Shown here: positions 1 to 9,086 of the stretch, piece after piece | Numbering within the stretch: position 1 is the first letter of the stretch | How the letters are laid out: each line of letters starts with the position of its first letter | DNA from: Actinomycetota bacterium | GTDB lineage: Bacteria; Actinomycetota; Thermoleophilia; UBA2241 | Length of the DNA stretch: 15,081 nucleotides | Reading direction: 5' to 3' | Assembly (NCBI GenBank): GCA_003132645.1 | Contig: PKYM01000051.1 | Span: forward strand, 13,205 to 28,285 | Notes under the pieces: model-generated | Told to the model about the DNA's origin: nothing | What the model saw: only the letters and a program-made list of their open reading frames with translations | The model's database searches: none | Made by a program: the position numbers and the translations under genes

Positions 1-3563
<3,563 letters not shown>

Positions 3564-3656
3564 GTGGAGACTCCTCTCGGTAAGCTGAAGCGGGGGACGG
3601 CAAGCCGCACGGAGGCTGAGCTATAAATGAACACGGCGGACGGCACGACCACTAAG

Positions 3657-3683
3657 ATTATACAAGTATCCGGGGCATGGCAA
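3657..3683 (-). promoter_or_regulatory. Putative rpoB promoter in the rplL-rpoB gap
   Basis: On the minus strand a perfect -10 TATAAT (3657-3662) lies 15 bases from TTGCCA (3678-3683). The spacer is shorter than the ideal 17, but such an A/T-rich hexamer stands out in this GC-rich DNA. Transcription would start near 3650, giving an untranslated leader of roughly 87 bases before the TTG start of rpoB. The -35 lies inside the last of four hairpins in the gap. It implies that rpoB(C) can be expressed independently of the ribosomal protein genes upstream. Confidence 0.6.
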
Positions 3684-3757
3684 GGGGATGCCAGATGTGG
3701 TTGCCCACAACCAGCACCCCCTAAACCAGGGGCCTTGGGGACGGCACGGGCCGTCCC
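3678..3757 (-). other. Array of four hairpins in the rplL-rpoB intergenic region
   Basis: The transcript leaving rplL meets four consecutive short inverted repeats. They are GGGACGGC/GCCGTCCC with a 4-base loop (3738-3757), CCCCT/AGGGG (3718-3732), TGGTTG/CAACCA (3698-3713) and TGGCA/TGCCA (3678-3693). None is followed by a U-tract, so this is not a canonical intrinsic terminator. An attenuator or RNA-processing site, as known between rplL and rpoB in E. coli, is the likeliest role; that is inference by analogy. The rest of the gap (3564-3656) holds the rpoB promoter and leader. Confidence 0.55.
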
Positions 3758-3777
3758 ACGGCGGATCGCCCGCCTGA

Positions 3778-4167
3778 CTATTTGACTTCGACTGTGGCGC
3801 CGGCGGCCTCGAGCTGCTTCTTGGCCTCTTCGGCCTCGTCCTTGTTGACGCCTTCCTTGACCGGCTTCGGGGCCTCTTCGACGACCGCCTTGGCCTCTTT
3901 GAGGCCGAGCCCGGTGAGGGCGCGAACGACCTTGATGACTTCGATCTTCTTCTCGCCGAACGACTTGAGGACGACGTCGAAGCTCGTCTTTTCTTCTTCG
4001 GGCTCGGCTTCGGCACCGGCGGCCGCGGGTGCGGCTGCGGCTACCGGGGCAGCCGCGCTGACGCCGAACTCGTCTTCGAGGGCGTGCACCAGGTCGGCCA
4101 GGTCGAGCACGCTCATCTTCTTGATCTGCTCGATGAGCTCGTCTTTAGTGAGGGTCTTGTCTGCCAC
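3778..4167 (-). CDS. rplL: 50S ribosomal protein L7/L12
   Basis: L7/L12 forms the flexible multimeric stalk of the large subunit and recruits and stimulates translational GTPases. The 129-residue protein has the full family architecture. An N-terminal dimerisation helix pair (residues 1-33, [22 protein letters not shown]) is followed by an Ala/Pro/Glu hinge (about 38-60) and the globular C-terminal domain ([24 protein letters not shown]...[13 protein letters not shown]). The start is GTG, placed by GAGGTG 7 bases upstream. It follows rplJ by 57 bases with no promoter visible, so it should be cotranscribed and share the attenuator upstream of rplJ. Confidence 0.98.
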   Translation of the reverse strand: MADKTLTKDELIEQIKKMSVLDLADLVHALEDEFGVSAAAPVAAAAPAAAGAEAEPEEEKTSFDVVLKSFGEKKIEVIKVVRALTGLGLKEAKAVVEEAPKPVKEGVNKDEAEEAKKQLEAAGATVEVK

Positions 4168-4224
4168 GTCGATTCACCTCGTTGTTGGGAAGTCTTTTCG
4201 AAAGCTGGGTCGGGGCGGCGGCCG

Positions 4225-4755
4225 TCAGGCCTCGCCGGCCGCCGTCTTCTGTTCGACGATCTGTTGCAATGCCCGGGCAAATCCCGAGATGGTGCCCTGC
4301 AGCACGGTGACCAGGCCGGTCAACGGAGCCGCCATCGTGCCGACCACCTGAGCGAGCAGCACGTCGCGCGGCGGCAGCGCGGAAAGCGTCCGCACCCCGT
4401 CGGCGTCGACCGTGTCGCCCTGCAGCAGCCCGCCGCGCACGACGAGCTGCGGGTGGGTGCGCATGAACTCGACGAGCGCCTTGGCGGGCGCCACCGGATC
4501 GGGCCCGCAGAACGTCACTGCCGTGGGTCCGGTAAACAGGGGCACGATCTGCTCGCGACCGGCCTCGGCGGCGGCGCGCCGCGCAAGTGTGTTCTTGAGC
4601 ACGCGGAGGGTCGCGCCGCCGTCGCGCAGCTTGGCGCGCAGCTCGGTGAGCTCGGAAACCTTGAGTCCGCGGTAGTCGCTCAGATAGAGCGCCTCGGTGG
4701 CGGCCAGCAGTCGCGTCGCCTCCTCGACCACCGCTACTTTGTCCTTGTGCAGCAT
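4225..4755 (-). CDS. rplJ: 50S ribosomal protein L10
   Basis: L10 anchors L7/L12 dimers to 23S rRNA at the base of the stalk. The 176-residue product begins MLHKDKVAVVEEATRLLAATEALYLSDYRGLKVSELTELR, typical of L10. It contains the GPTAVTF strand and ends in the helical region that binds L12 (LVTVLQGTISGFARALQQIVEQK). I prefer the ATG at 4755 with GAGG 6 bases upstream. A start further upstream (4848) would translate through the leader terminator and adds no family sequence. L10 in complex with L12 is known in many bacteria to repress its own operon through the leader, and the leader here has the needed terminator. Confidence 0.97.
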   Translation of the reverse strand: MLHKDKVAVVEEATRLLAATEALYLSDYRGLKVSELTELRAKLRDGGATLRVLKNTLARRAAAEAGREQIVPLFTGPTAVTFCGPDPVAPAKALVEFMRTHPQLVVRGGLLQGDTVDADGVRTLSALPPRDVLLAQVVGTMAAPLTGLVTVLQGTISGFARALQQIVEQKTAAGEA

Positions 4756-4916
4756 CTGCGACCTCGCTGTCGAACGAAAAAGCCCGCTCCCGGACGGGAG
4801 CGGGCGGACTCGGTCTGCCTCGTTTCTCGCCTCGGGTAGGCGGGCCACACTGGCCCATTACGCTCCCTTGAGGGAACACCGACCTTCATCGGCACGGCGC
4901 GTGTGGCGCCGCGACT
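4756..4916 (-). promoter_or_regulatory. L10-type autoregulatory leader of rplJ-rplL
   Basis: About 160 bases lie between a strong promoter and the rplJ start, and they are densely structured. Visible hairpins are CCGA/TCGG around 4880-4893, TGTTCCC/GGGAGCG (4861-4878, two G-U pairs), GGGCCA/TGGCCC and CGCCT/AGGCG near 4818-4852, then the terminator. Position, length and architecture match L10 leaders that bind the L10-L12 complex. I did not verify the conserved kink-turn core, so the class assignment rests on context and the terminator. Confidence 0.7.
4777..4805 (-). terminator. Intrinsic terminator in the rplJ leader (attenuator)
   Basis: On the minus strand GCCCGCTCCC-GTCC-GGGAGCGGGC forms a perfect 10-bp stem with a tetraloop, followed immediately by five T residues. 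It ends only 21 bases before the rplJ start codon and lies downstream of the rplJ promoter, so it can only act as an attenuator of rplJL (it can also catch read-through from rplA). The 5' arm can alternatively pair with GGGAGCG at 4861-4867. Confidence 0.88.
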
Positions 4917-4920
4917 GCGC

Positions 4921-4949
4921 AGTATAGGCGCTCGCCGTGCCGCTGGCAA
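4921..4949 (-). promoter_or_regulatory. rplJ-rplL promoter
   Basis: TTGCCA (4944-4949) and TATACT (4921-4926) are separated by exactly 17 bases on the minus strand, a near-consensus housekeeping promoter. Transcription would begin at about 4914-4916 and yield the structured leader. The remainder of the gap toward rplA (4950-5067) is GC-rich with a GCCGGC-AGGC-GCCGGC inverted repeat at 4984-4999. That repeat lacks a U-tract, and I see no other element there. Confidence 0.78.
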
Positions 4950-5067
4950 CTGCGCTGCCGGCGACGCTCCGGAGGGCGCCTTTGCCGGCGCCTGCCGGCG
5001 GCGCTCTCTCGGATCATGGCCCGCGACGAGCGGCGCGCCGCCGTCGGCCGCGGACAAGCGCGCGACC

Positions 5068-5772
5068 TTAGGCTTCGAGCAAGTCGGTCCTGCGGGTGGA
5101 GTCGAGTTCGATCGAAGGACCCATCGTCGAGGTCAGGTTGACGCTCTTCAGGTAGCGGCCCTTGGAGGCGGCCGGCTTGGCGCGCACGATCTCGTCGAGC
5201 ACGGCGCCGTAGTTCTCGACCAGCTGCGTCTCGTCGAAGGACTTCTTGCCGATGCTCAGGTGGATGATGCCGTGGCGGTCGGTGCGGTACTCGACCTTGC
5301 CCGCCTTGGCTTCGGTGACCGCCTTGGCGACGTCGAAGGTGACCGTGCCCGACTTGGGGTTGGGCATGAGCCCGCGCGGACCGAGGATGCGGCCCAGCTT
5401 GCCGACCACGCCCATCATGTCGGGCGTGGCGATGGCCACGTCGAAGTCGAACTGGCCGGCCTGGATCTGCTTGGCGAGATCGTCGGTGCCGATGATGTCG
5501 GCGCCGGCGTCGGCGGCTTCGCGCGCCTTCTCGCCCTCGGCGAACACCGCGACTCGCATGGCGCGGCCGGTGCCGTGGGGCAGGATGGTGGTGCCACGCA
5601 CGATCTGGTCGGCGTGACGCACGTCGACGCCGAGGCGGAAGTGGACTTCGACGGTCTCGTCGAACTTGGCCGTCTCGAGCGCCTTGAGCAGGCGCATGCC
5701 TTCGAGGGGACTGTAGACCCTGTCGGGGTCGATCGCAGCGCGAGCTGCCGTGTACTTGCGGCCGTGAGCCAT
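5068..5772 (-). CDS. rplA: 50S ribosomal protein L1
   Basis: L1 forms the mobile L1 stalk of the large subunit, near the E site, and in many bacteria represses translation of the L11-L1 mRNA. The 234-residue length is standard. It shows the family landmarks: the N-terminal [24 protein letters not shown], the central segment [33 protein letters not shown], and the C-terminal [15 protein letters not shown]. The ATG at 5772 has a perfect AAGGAGG (5782-5788) 9 bases upstream. It follows rplK after 97 bases that hold two hairpins. Confidence 0.98.
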   Translation of the reverse strand: MAHGRKYTAARAAIDPDRVYSPLEGMRLLKALETAKFDETVEVHFRLGVDVRHADQIVRGTTILPHGTGRAMRVAVFAEGEKAREAADAGADIIGTDDLAKQIQAGQFDFDVAIATPDMMGVVGKLGRILGPRGLMPNPKSGTVTFDVAKAVTEAKAGKVEYRTDRHGIIHLSIGKKSFDETQLVENYGAVLDEIVRAKPAASKGRYLKSVNLTSTMGPSIELDSTRRTDLLEA

Positions 5773-5800
5773 GTGCGTGTGCCTCCTTCGTGGTTCTGGC

Positions 5801-5845
5801 GGCGGCCGGAGAGCCGCCTCCCACCGTGGGCGCCGGTCGGCGCCC
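5801..5845 (-). other. Two hairpins in the rplK-rplA spacer
   Basis: The spacer carries two perfect inverted repeats: GGGCGCC/GGCGCCC with a 4-base loop (5828-5845), and GGCGGC/GCCGCC with a 6-base loop (5801-5818) shortly before the rplA Shine-Dalgarno. No U-tract follows either, so termination is unlikely. They could modulate rplA translation or mRNA processing. An L1-binding site is conceivable but I see no diagnostic motif. Confidence 0.45.
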
Positions 5846-5872
5846 GCTCGTTTCTGCCTGTCTTACGCTTCG

Positions 5873-6301
5873 TTACTCCGCGTCTACGGTGATACCCATG
5901 CTGCGCGCCGTGCCCTCGATGATACGCATCGCGGCTTCGACGTCGTTGGCGTTGAGGTCGGGCATCTTGAGCTCGGCGATCTCGCGCACCTTGTCGCGCG
6001 ACACGTTGGCGACCTTGGTGCGGTTGGGCTCGCCCGAGCCCTTGTCGACGCCGGCCGCTTCGCGCAGCAGCACGGCCGCGGGCGGCGTCTTTGTGATGAA
6101 CGTGAACGAACGGTCTTCGAAGACCGAGATCTCGACCGGGATGATGGTCCCGGTCTGAGCCTGCGTGCGGGCGTTGAAGGCCTTGCAGAACTCCATGATG
6201 TTCACGCCGTGCTGGCCCAGCGCGGGGCCCACTGGAGGAGCCGGGTTAGCGGCGCCCGCGGGGATCTGCAGCTTGATCATGGTCATGACCTTTTTGGCCA
6301 T
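5873..6301 (-). CDS. rplK: 50S ribosomal protein L11
   Basis: L11 binds the GTPase-associated region of 23S rRNA and is part of the thiostrepton target and of the stringent-response sensing site. The 142-residue protein has the N-terminal domain with the proline-rich [24 protein letters not shown] segment, then [15 protein letters not shown], and a C-terminal RNA-binding domain ending [13 protein letters not shown]. The ATG at 6301 has GAGG 5 bases upstream. It lies 34 bases downstream of nusG in the same transcript. Confidence 0.98.
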   Translation of the reverse strand: MAKKVMTMIKLQIPAGAANPAPPVGPALGQHGVNIMEFCKAFNARTQAQTGTIIPVEISVFEDRSFTFITKTPPAAVLLREAAGVDKGSGEPNRTKVANVSRDKVREIAELKMPDLNANDVEAAMRIIEGTARSMGITVDAE

Positions 6302-6335
6302 GTCATCCTCGTTTCGTGTTAGGGAGTCACCAGTG

Positions 6336-6860
6336 TCAGCCGGTCTTTTTGACCTGCTCGAACCCGAGTTCGACCGGCGTTTCGCGGCCGAAGATCGAGA
6401 CCATCACCTTGAGCTTGTTCTGGTCGGCGTTGACCTCGGAGACCTCGCCCGAAAAGTCGGACAGCGGACCCGAGGTGACGCGCACGATCTCGCCGACCGA
6501 GAACTCGGCCTTCTGCTTGGGGCGTTCGACGGAAGCGGTGTGCAGGATGCGGTCGACCTCGGCCCGGGAGAGCGCCACGGGCTTGTTGGCGGCGCCCACG
6601 AAACCAGTCACGCCCGGCGTATTCTTGACCGCCGACCACGATTCGTCGGTGAGCTCCATCTGCACCAGGACGTACCCCGGGAAGACCCTCTTCTCGGTGG
6701 TGATCTTCTCACCGTCCTTGGTCTCGACGACCTGTTCGGTGGGCACCACGACACGCACGATGGCTTCTTGCTGAGCCATCGAGACGATGCGATGCTCGAG
6801 GTTCTCCCTGACCTTGTTCTCGTGGCCCGAGTACGTGTTGACCACATACCACTGGAACAC
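6336..6860 (-). CDS. nusG: Transcription termination/antitermination factor NusG
   Basis: NusG binds elongating RNA polymerase through its NGN domain and contacts ribosomal protein S10 or Rho through its KOW domain. The 174-residue protein opens with [23 protein letters not shown]. It then has the [18 protein letters not shown] core of the NGN domain, GVTGFVG, and a C-terminal KOW domain from about residue 120 ([19 protein letters not shown]). The GTG at 6860 is chosen because GGAG lies 5 bases upstream. A longer frame reaches back into secE and has no family similarity. It starts 16 bases after the secE stop. Confidence 0.97.
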   Translation of the reverse strand: MFQWYVVNTYSGHENKVRENLEHRIVSMAQQEAIVRVVVPTEQVVETKDGEKITTEKRVFPGYVLVQMELTDESWSAVKNTPGVTGFVGAANKPVALSRAEVDRILHTASVERPKQKAEFSVGEIVRVTSGPLSDFSGEVSEVNADQNKLKVMVSIFGRETPVELGFEQVKKTG

Positions 6861-6876
6861 ACCGACTCCGTTTCTG

Positions 6877-7227
6877 TTACTTGGGCAGGATGAGCTGCAG
6901 GGCGCGGGCGAACGCCCAGTCGAGCGCGCCCGTGTAGACGCCGGCGATGGCGACCGCAACGAGGACGACGATGGTCGACACGAGCAACTCGCTGCGGGTC
7001 GGCCACGTGACCTTTGACAGCTCGACGCGCACGTCGCGGATGAACCGCGTCATGCTGAAGCCCTGCTTCTGGCCCGAACGCGTCTGAGCGCGCTGCTTGG
7101 CCTGACCGGCCTTGGACGAACGCTTGTCGGACGCTGCCTTGCCCGTGCGCCCGTCGCGTTTACCGGTCTGCGTGGAATCGGACTTCTTGCCCGACCCTGT
7201 CGAACTATTTCTCACGGCTTTCGCCAC
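6877..7227 (-). CDS. secE: Preprotein translocase subunit SecE
   Basis: SecE clamps SecY in the Sec translocon. The diagnostic [17 protein letters not shown] motif lies at about residues 65-80, followed by one transmembrane helix (about 82-103, [20 protein letters not shown]). The first 58 residues are a low-complexity Lys/Arg/Ser/Gly extension rich in positive charge. Such extensions occur in actinobacterial SecE and presumably lie in the cytosol. Start choice: GGAG at 7235-7238 is 7 bases from the GTG at 7227 but only 1 base from the ATG at 7233, so the GTG (MAKAVRNSS) is preferred, giving 116 aa. The gene follows the tRNA 3' end by 19 bases, so the two must be cotranscribed. Confidence 0.95.
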   Translation of the reverse strand: MAKAVRNSSTGSGKKSDSTQTGKRDGRTGKAASDKRSSKAGQAKQRAQTRSGQKQGFSMTRFIRDVRVELSKVTWPTRSELLVSTIVVLVAVAIAGVYTGALDWAFARALQLILPK

Positions 7228-7246
7228 GACCATGCTCCGTTTCAGC

Positions 7247-7322
7247 TGGCAGGGCTGGAGGGGCTCGAACCCCCGACCCCCGGTTTTGGAGACCGGTGCT
7301 CTACCAATTGAGCTACAGCCCT
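7247..7322 (-). tRNA. tRNA-Trp (anticodon CCA)
   Basis: A complete 76-base cloverleaf is visible, including an encoded 3' CCA. It has acceptor AGGGCTG/CAGCCCT with discriminator G, D arm GCTC/GAGC, and anticodon stem CCGGT/ACCGG enclosing loop CTCCAAA with anticodon CCA. The T arm contains TTCGAGC with one G-U pair in the stem. It sits between rpmG and secE, its classical position in many bacteria, and would be released from the rpmG-secE transcript by RNase P and 3' processing. Confidence 0.97.
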
Positions 7323-7375
7323 AAAGGAAGCCAAGCGCCGCGCCGCTTTCTTCGTGAAGCGGATCGACGCTGGTC

Positions 7376-7525
7376 CTAACGAGTCTCTTTGTGCACGGTG
7401 TGCTGCCCACACCAGCGACAATACTTCTTCAGCTCGATGCGGTCGGGGTCGTTCTTTTTGTTCTTATTCGTGTGGTAGTTGCGACGCTTGCATTCCTGGC
7501 AAGCGAGAGTCACCAATTGGCGCAC
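7376..7525 (-). CDS. rpmG: 50S ribosomal protein L33
   Basis: A 49-residue protein, [21 protein letters not shown]..., matches L33. Two zinc-binding pairs C9-x2-C12 and C36-x2-C39 make it the zinc-containing (C+) form. The C-terminus [15 protein letters not shown] is typical. The start is GTG at 7525 with AAAGG about 8 bases upstream. It is first in the transcript that continues through tRNA-Trp and secE, and two promoter candidates lie just upstream. Loss of zinc-containing L33 under zinc limitation is known in bacteria with paralogues; whether a zinc-free copy exists elsewhere cannot be seen. Confidence 0.95.
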   Translation of the reverse strand: MRQLVTLACQECKRRNYHTNKNKKNDPDRIELKKYCRWCGQHTVHKETR

Positions 7526-7553
7526 GCCGTCACCCTTTCACAGAGAGCAAGTT

Positions 7554-7582
7554 AGGATAGCAGTCCTCTTCGAGGGGGTCAA
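7554..7582 (-). promoter_or_regulatory. rpmG proximal promoter
   Basis: TTGACC (7577-7582) and TATCCT (7554-7559) are 17 bases apart on the minus strand. The start point would fall near 7547, about 20 bases upstream of the rpmG GTG, leaving just room for the Shine-Dalgarno. It would drive rpmG, tRNA-Trp, secE, nusG, rplK and rplA. Confidence 0.72.
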
Positions 7583-7623
7583 CGAACCTCGGACCGGACC
7601 CGCGCGCGGGCGACCGGCTCTAC

Positions 7624-7653
7624 CGACGACACGACGCGCGACGACACGACGCG
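7624..7653. repeat. Perfect 15-bp tandem duplication
   Basis: CGACGACACGACGCG occurs twice head to tail (7624-7638 and 7639-7653) with no mismatch. It lies between the two rpmG promoter candidates, about 42 bases upstream of the proximal -35 on the minus strand. It could be a duplicated protein-binding site or simple slippage. Confidence 0.85.
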
Positions 7654-7673
7654 GTGCCCCCTGGCGAGGCGTG

Positions 7674-7701
7674 AGTATACCAGACCGCGAAGGCCTCGCA
7701 A
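7674..7701 (-). promoter_or_regulatory. rpmG distal promoter candidate
   Basis: TTGCGA (7696-7701) and TATACT (7674-7679) are separated by 16 bases on the minus strand. The -10 is the same hexamer as in the rplJ promoter. A transcript from here would carry a leader of about 140 bases and run through the 15-bp tandem duplication. Tandem promoters ahead of translation genes are common, but this one is predicted from sequence only. Confidence 0.5.
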
Positions 7702-7828
7702 CACGCCGCCGGTCATCCCATCCCTGTGTTCGAGGGTCTCCCTGTCTCGGTCCGACGCCAACCGCCTCTTCCTTATCTTCGGCCCGGGGCCGACCGCCCC
7801 TCCCCGCCCGGCAGGCGCCGCCCGGGAG

Positions 7829-7834
7829 TATAGA
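7829..7834 (+). promoter_or_regulatory. Possible -10 element for the CPBP protease gene
   Basis: TATAGA stands out from the surrounding GC-rich sequence 29 bases before the GTG start at 7863. No recognisable -35 lies 16-18 bases upstream (the sequence there is GCCCGG-like). If used, it may need an activator or an alternative sigma factor. Confidence 0.35.
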
Positions 7835-7862
7835 ATCGTCGGCGACCGGAGATAGGTGAGCC

Positions 7863-9005
7863 GTGAACGACGACTCCAGCAACGAAGAGACGCATACTAC
7901 CCCCGCCGGCGGGGCTCCCTCCTTGCCGGTGGAGCCGCTCACGCCGGGGGCGCTGCCGCCCTGGCAGGCGCCGCCCGGCTGGTGGCGGGCGCCGAACGGG
8001 CAGTGGCAGCAGCAGACGCCGGACGGTCAGTGGCACCTCGCCGACTGGCAGCAGGCCTCGGATGGGCGCTGGTATCTCGCCGACTGGCGACAGGCGCCGG
8101 ACGGTCAGTGGTATGTCGCGGGCTGGCGACAGCCGCCGGACGGTCAGTGGCCGCCGCCCGCCGCGTCGCCGTTGCCGACGCCTCAGCCGCAACAGACCGA
8201 CGCGACGTGGCCGGCCGCGTCGTCGCCCCCCGCTCCCCAGGCCGCGTCGCGAGTGGACGGCGGCCAGACCTTCGGCGTGGCGCGCGGCCTGTCGCCCGGT
8301 CAGGTTCCCTGGCACGGGCGCGACGTGTTGCTGGCCCTGCTCATCGCCGCGGCGCCGATCGCCGCTCTCACCGTGCTCGGCACGATCTCCGGCGGCAGCT
8401 CGGGGAGCCAGGAGCCGAGCGGCGGCTTCGCTCTCGCCGCCATCATCTCGACCGTGATCGTCGACGGTTGGGTGCTCTTCTGGGCCTGGTTTTTCTCGCT
8501 CCACAAGTACCGCCTGTCGTGGGCCAGTTTCGGCTTTCGCGGCTACGAGAAGAGAAGCTACTGGGCCGTGGCCGCCGCACTCGTCCTGGGCGGTCTGTTC
8601 GCGACCAGCATCCTGGGCAACGTCAGCGACTACGTCTACCGGCGGATCGCCGGGCCAGTGCCCCAGGAGAACGTGGTGACGATCTTCCCCCACACCTCGG
8701 CCGGCCTCGTACTGTTCGTCGTGCTCGCGGTGCTCGTCGCCCCGGTCATCGAGGAAACGATCTTTCGCGGTTTCGTCTTTCAGGGACTGGCGCGCTCCTG
8801 GGGGCCGCTGCTCGGCGCCGTCACGTCGGCCCTGATCTTCGCCCTCTGGCACCAGCAGCTCTCGGTCCTGATCCCCATCTTCGGTCTGGGCGCGCTGCTG
8901 GCGGCGGCCTTCTACTGGACGAAATCGATCTACACCAACATCGCCTTCCACGCGACCTTCAACACCCTCGGCATCCTCGTCTGGTGGTTCGCCAAGGGGA
9001 AGTAG
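7863..9005 (+). CDS. CPBP-family (CAAX/Abi) intramembrane metalloprotease with N-terminal Trp-rich repeats
   Basis: The C-terminal half is a CPBP-type membrane domain. It carries the family's motif 1, E297-E298-x3-R302 (EETIFRGFVFQGL), motif 2 with H330 (FALWHQQ), and the final motif with H363 and N367 (NIAFHATFN). Six or seven hydrophobic segments lie at about 154-176, 189-213, 232-252, 280-297, 310-330, 333-352 and 357-377. Bacterial members are linked to prenyl-protein processing, bacteriocin immunity or regulated proteolysis; the substrate here is unknown. Residues 1-150 are soluble, Pro/Gln/Trp-rich and without a signal peptide. Residues 52-96 contain 13-residue 'W-R-Q-A-P-D-G-Q-W' repeats. 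The GTG start has AGGTG about 5 bases upstream. It is a single gene, divergent from rpmG and convergent with the phosphorylase. Confidence 0.9.
   Translation: MNDDSSNEETHTTPAGGAPSLPVEPLTPGALPPWQAPPGWWRAPNGQWQQQTPDGQWHLADWQQASDGRWYLADWRQAPDGQWYVAGWRQPPDGQWPPPAASPLPTPQPQQTDATWPAASSPPAPQAASRVDGGQTFGVARGLSPGQVPWHGRDVLLALLIAAAPIAALTVLGTISGGSSGSQEPSGGFALAAIISTVIVDGWVLFWAWFFSLHKYRLSWASFGFRGYEKRSYWAVAAALVLGGLFATSILGNVSDYVYRRIAGPVPQENVVTIFPHTSAGLVLFVVLAVLVAPVIEETIFRGFVFQGLARSWGPLLGAVTSALIFALWHQQLSVLIPIFGLGALLAAAFYWTKSIYTNIAFHATFNTLGILVWWFAKGK
8016..8150 (+). repeat. 39-bp coding tandem repeats (13-residue Trp repeats)
   Basis: Inside the protease gene, CCGGACGGTCAGTGG occurs exactly at 8019, 8097 and 8136. 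These positions are 78 and 39 bases apart, and a diverged copy fills the gap near 8058. The encoded tryptophans W57, W70, W83, W96 and W62, W75, W88 keep a strict 13-residue spacing. A related GWW-x-A-P-N-G-Q-W unit precedes them at residues 39-48. The near-identity at DNA level suggests recent duplication or homogenisation. Confidence 0.88.
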
Positions 9006-9009
9006 GTGA

Positions 9010-9075
9010 GTCGCAGAGGCGAGCAGGCGGGTCGCAGAGACGGTGCAGGCGGGTCGCAGAGGCGACGCAGGCAAC
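9010..9075. repeat. Three imperfect 21-22-bp tandem repeats between convergent genes
   Basis: Units beginning GTCGCAGAG recur at 9010, 9031 and 9053, each ending in GCAGGC. They differ at a few central positions. They fill nearly the whole 81-base gap between the stop codons of the CPBP protease and the convergent phosphorylase. I see no U-tract, so a simple intrinsic terminator is not evident for either gene. Confidence 0.75.
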
Positions 9076-9086
9076 GCCCAAACCGC

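Larger units (their letters stand above)
7526..7862. other. Divergent intergenic region between rpmG and the CPBP protease gene
   Basis: These 337 bases separate divergent genes. They hold a proximal and a distal minus-strand promoter candidate for rpmG, a perfect 15-bp tandem duplication between them, and a weak plus-strand -10 near the protease gene. GC-rich inverted repeats around 7780-7828 are visible but have no clear function. I see no convincing coding sequence here; the open frames that cross it have arbitrary composition. Confidence 0.6.

Noticed and set aside
7479..7942. Open frames on both strands across the rpmG-protease gap
   Set aside because: Arbitrary Pro/Arg/Ser-rich composition, no Shine-Dalgarno or family motif, and they overlap promoter signals and the real rpmG and protease genes.
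7863..9005. Phage-abortive-infection or bacteriocin-immunity island around the CPBP protease
   Set aside because: The family name Abi suggests defence, but there are no mobile genes, bacteriocin genes or composition shift nearby; the gene sits beside the conserved ribosomal cluster.
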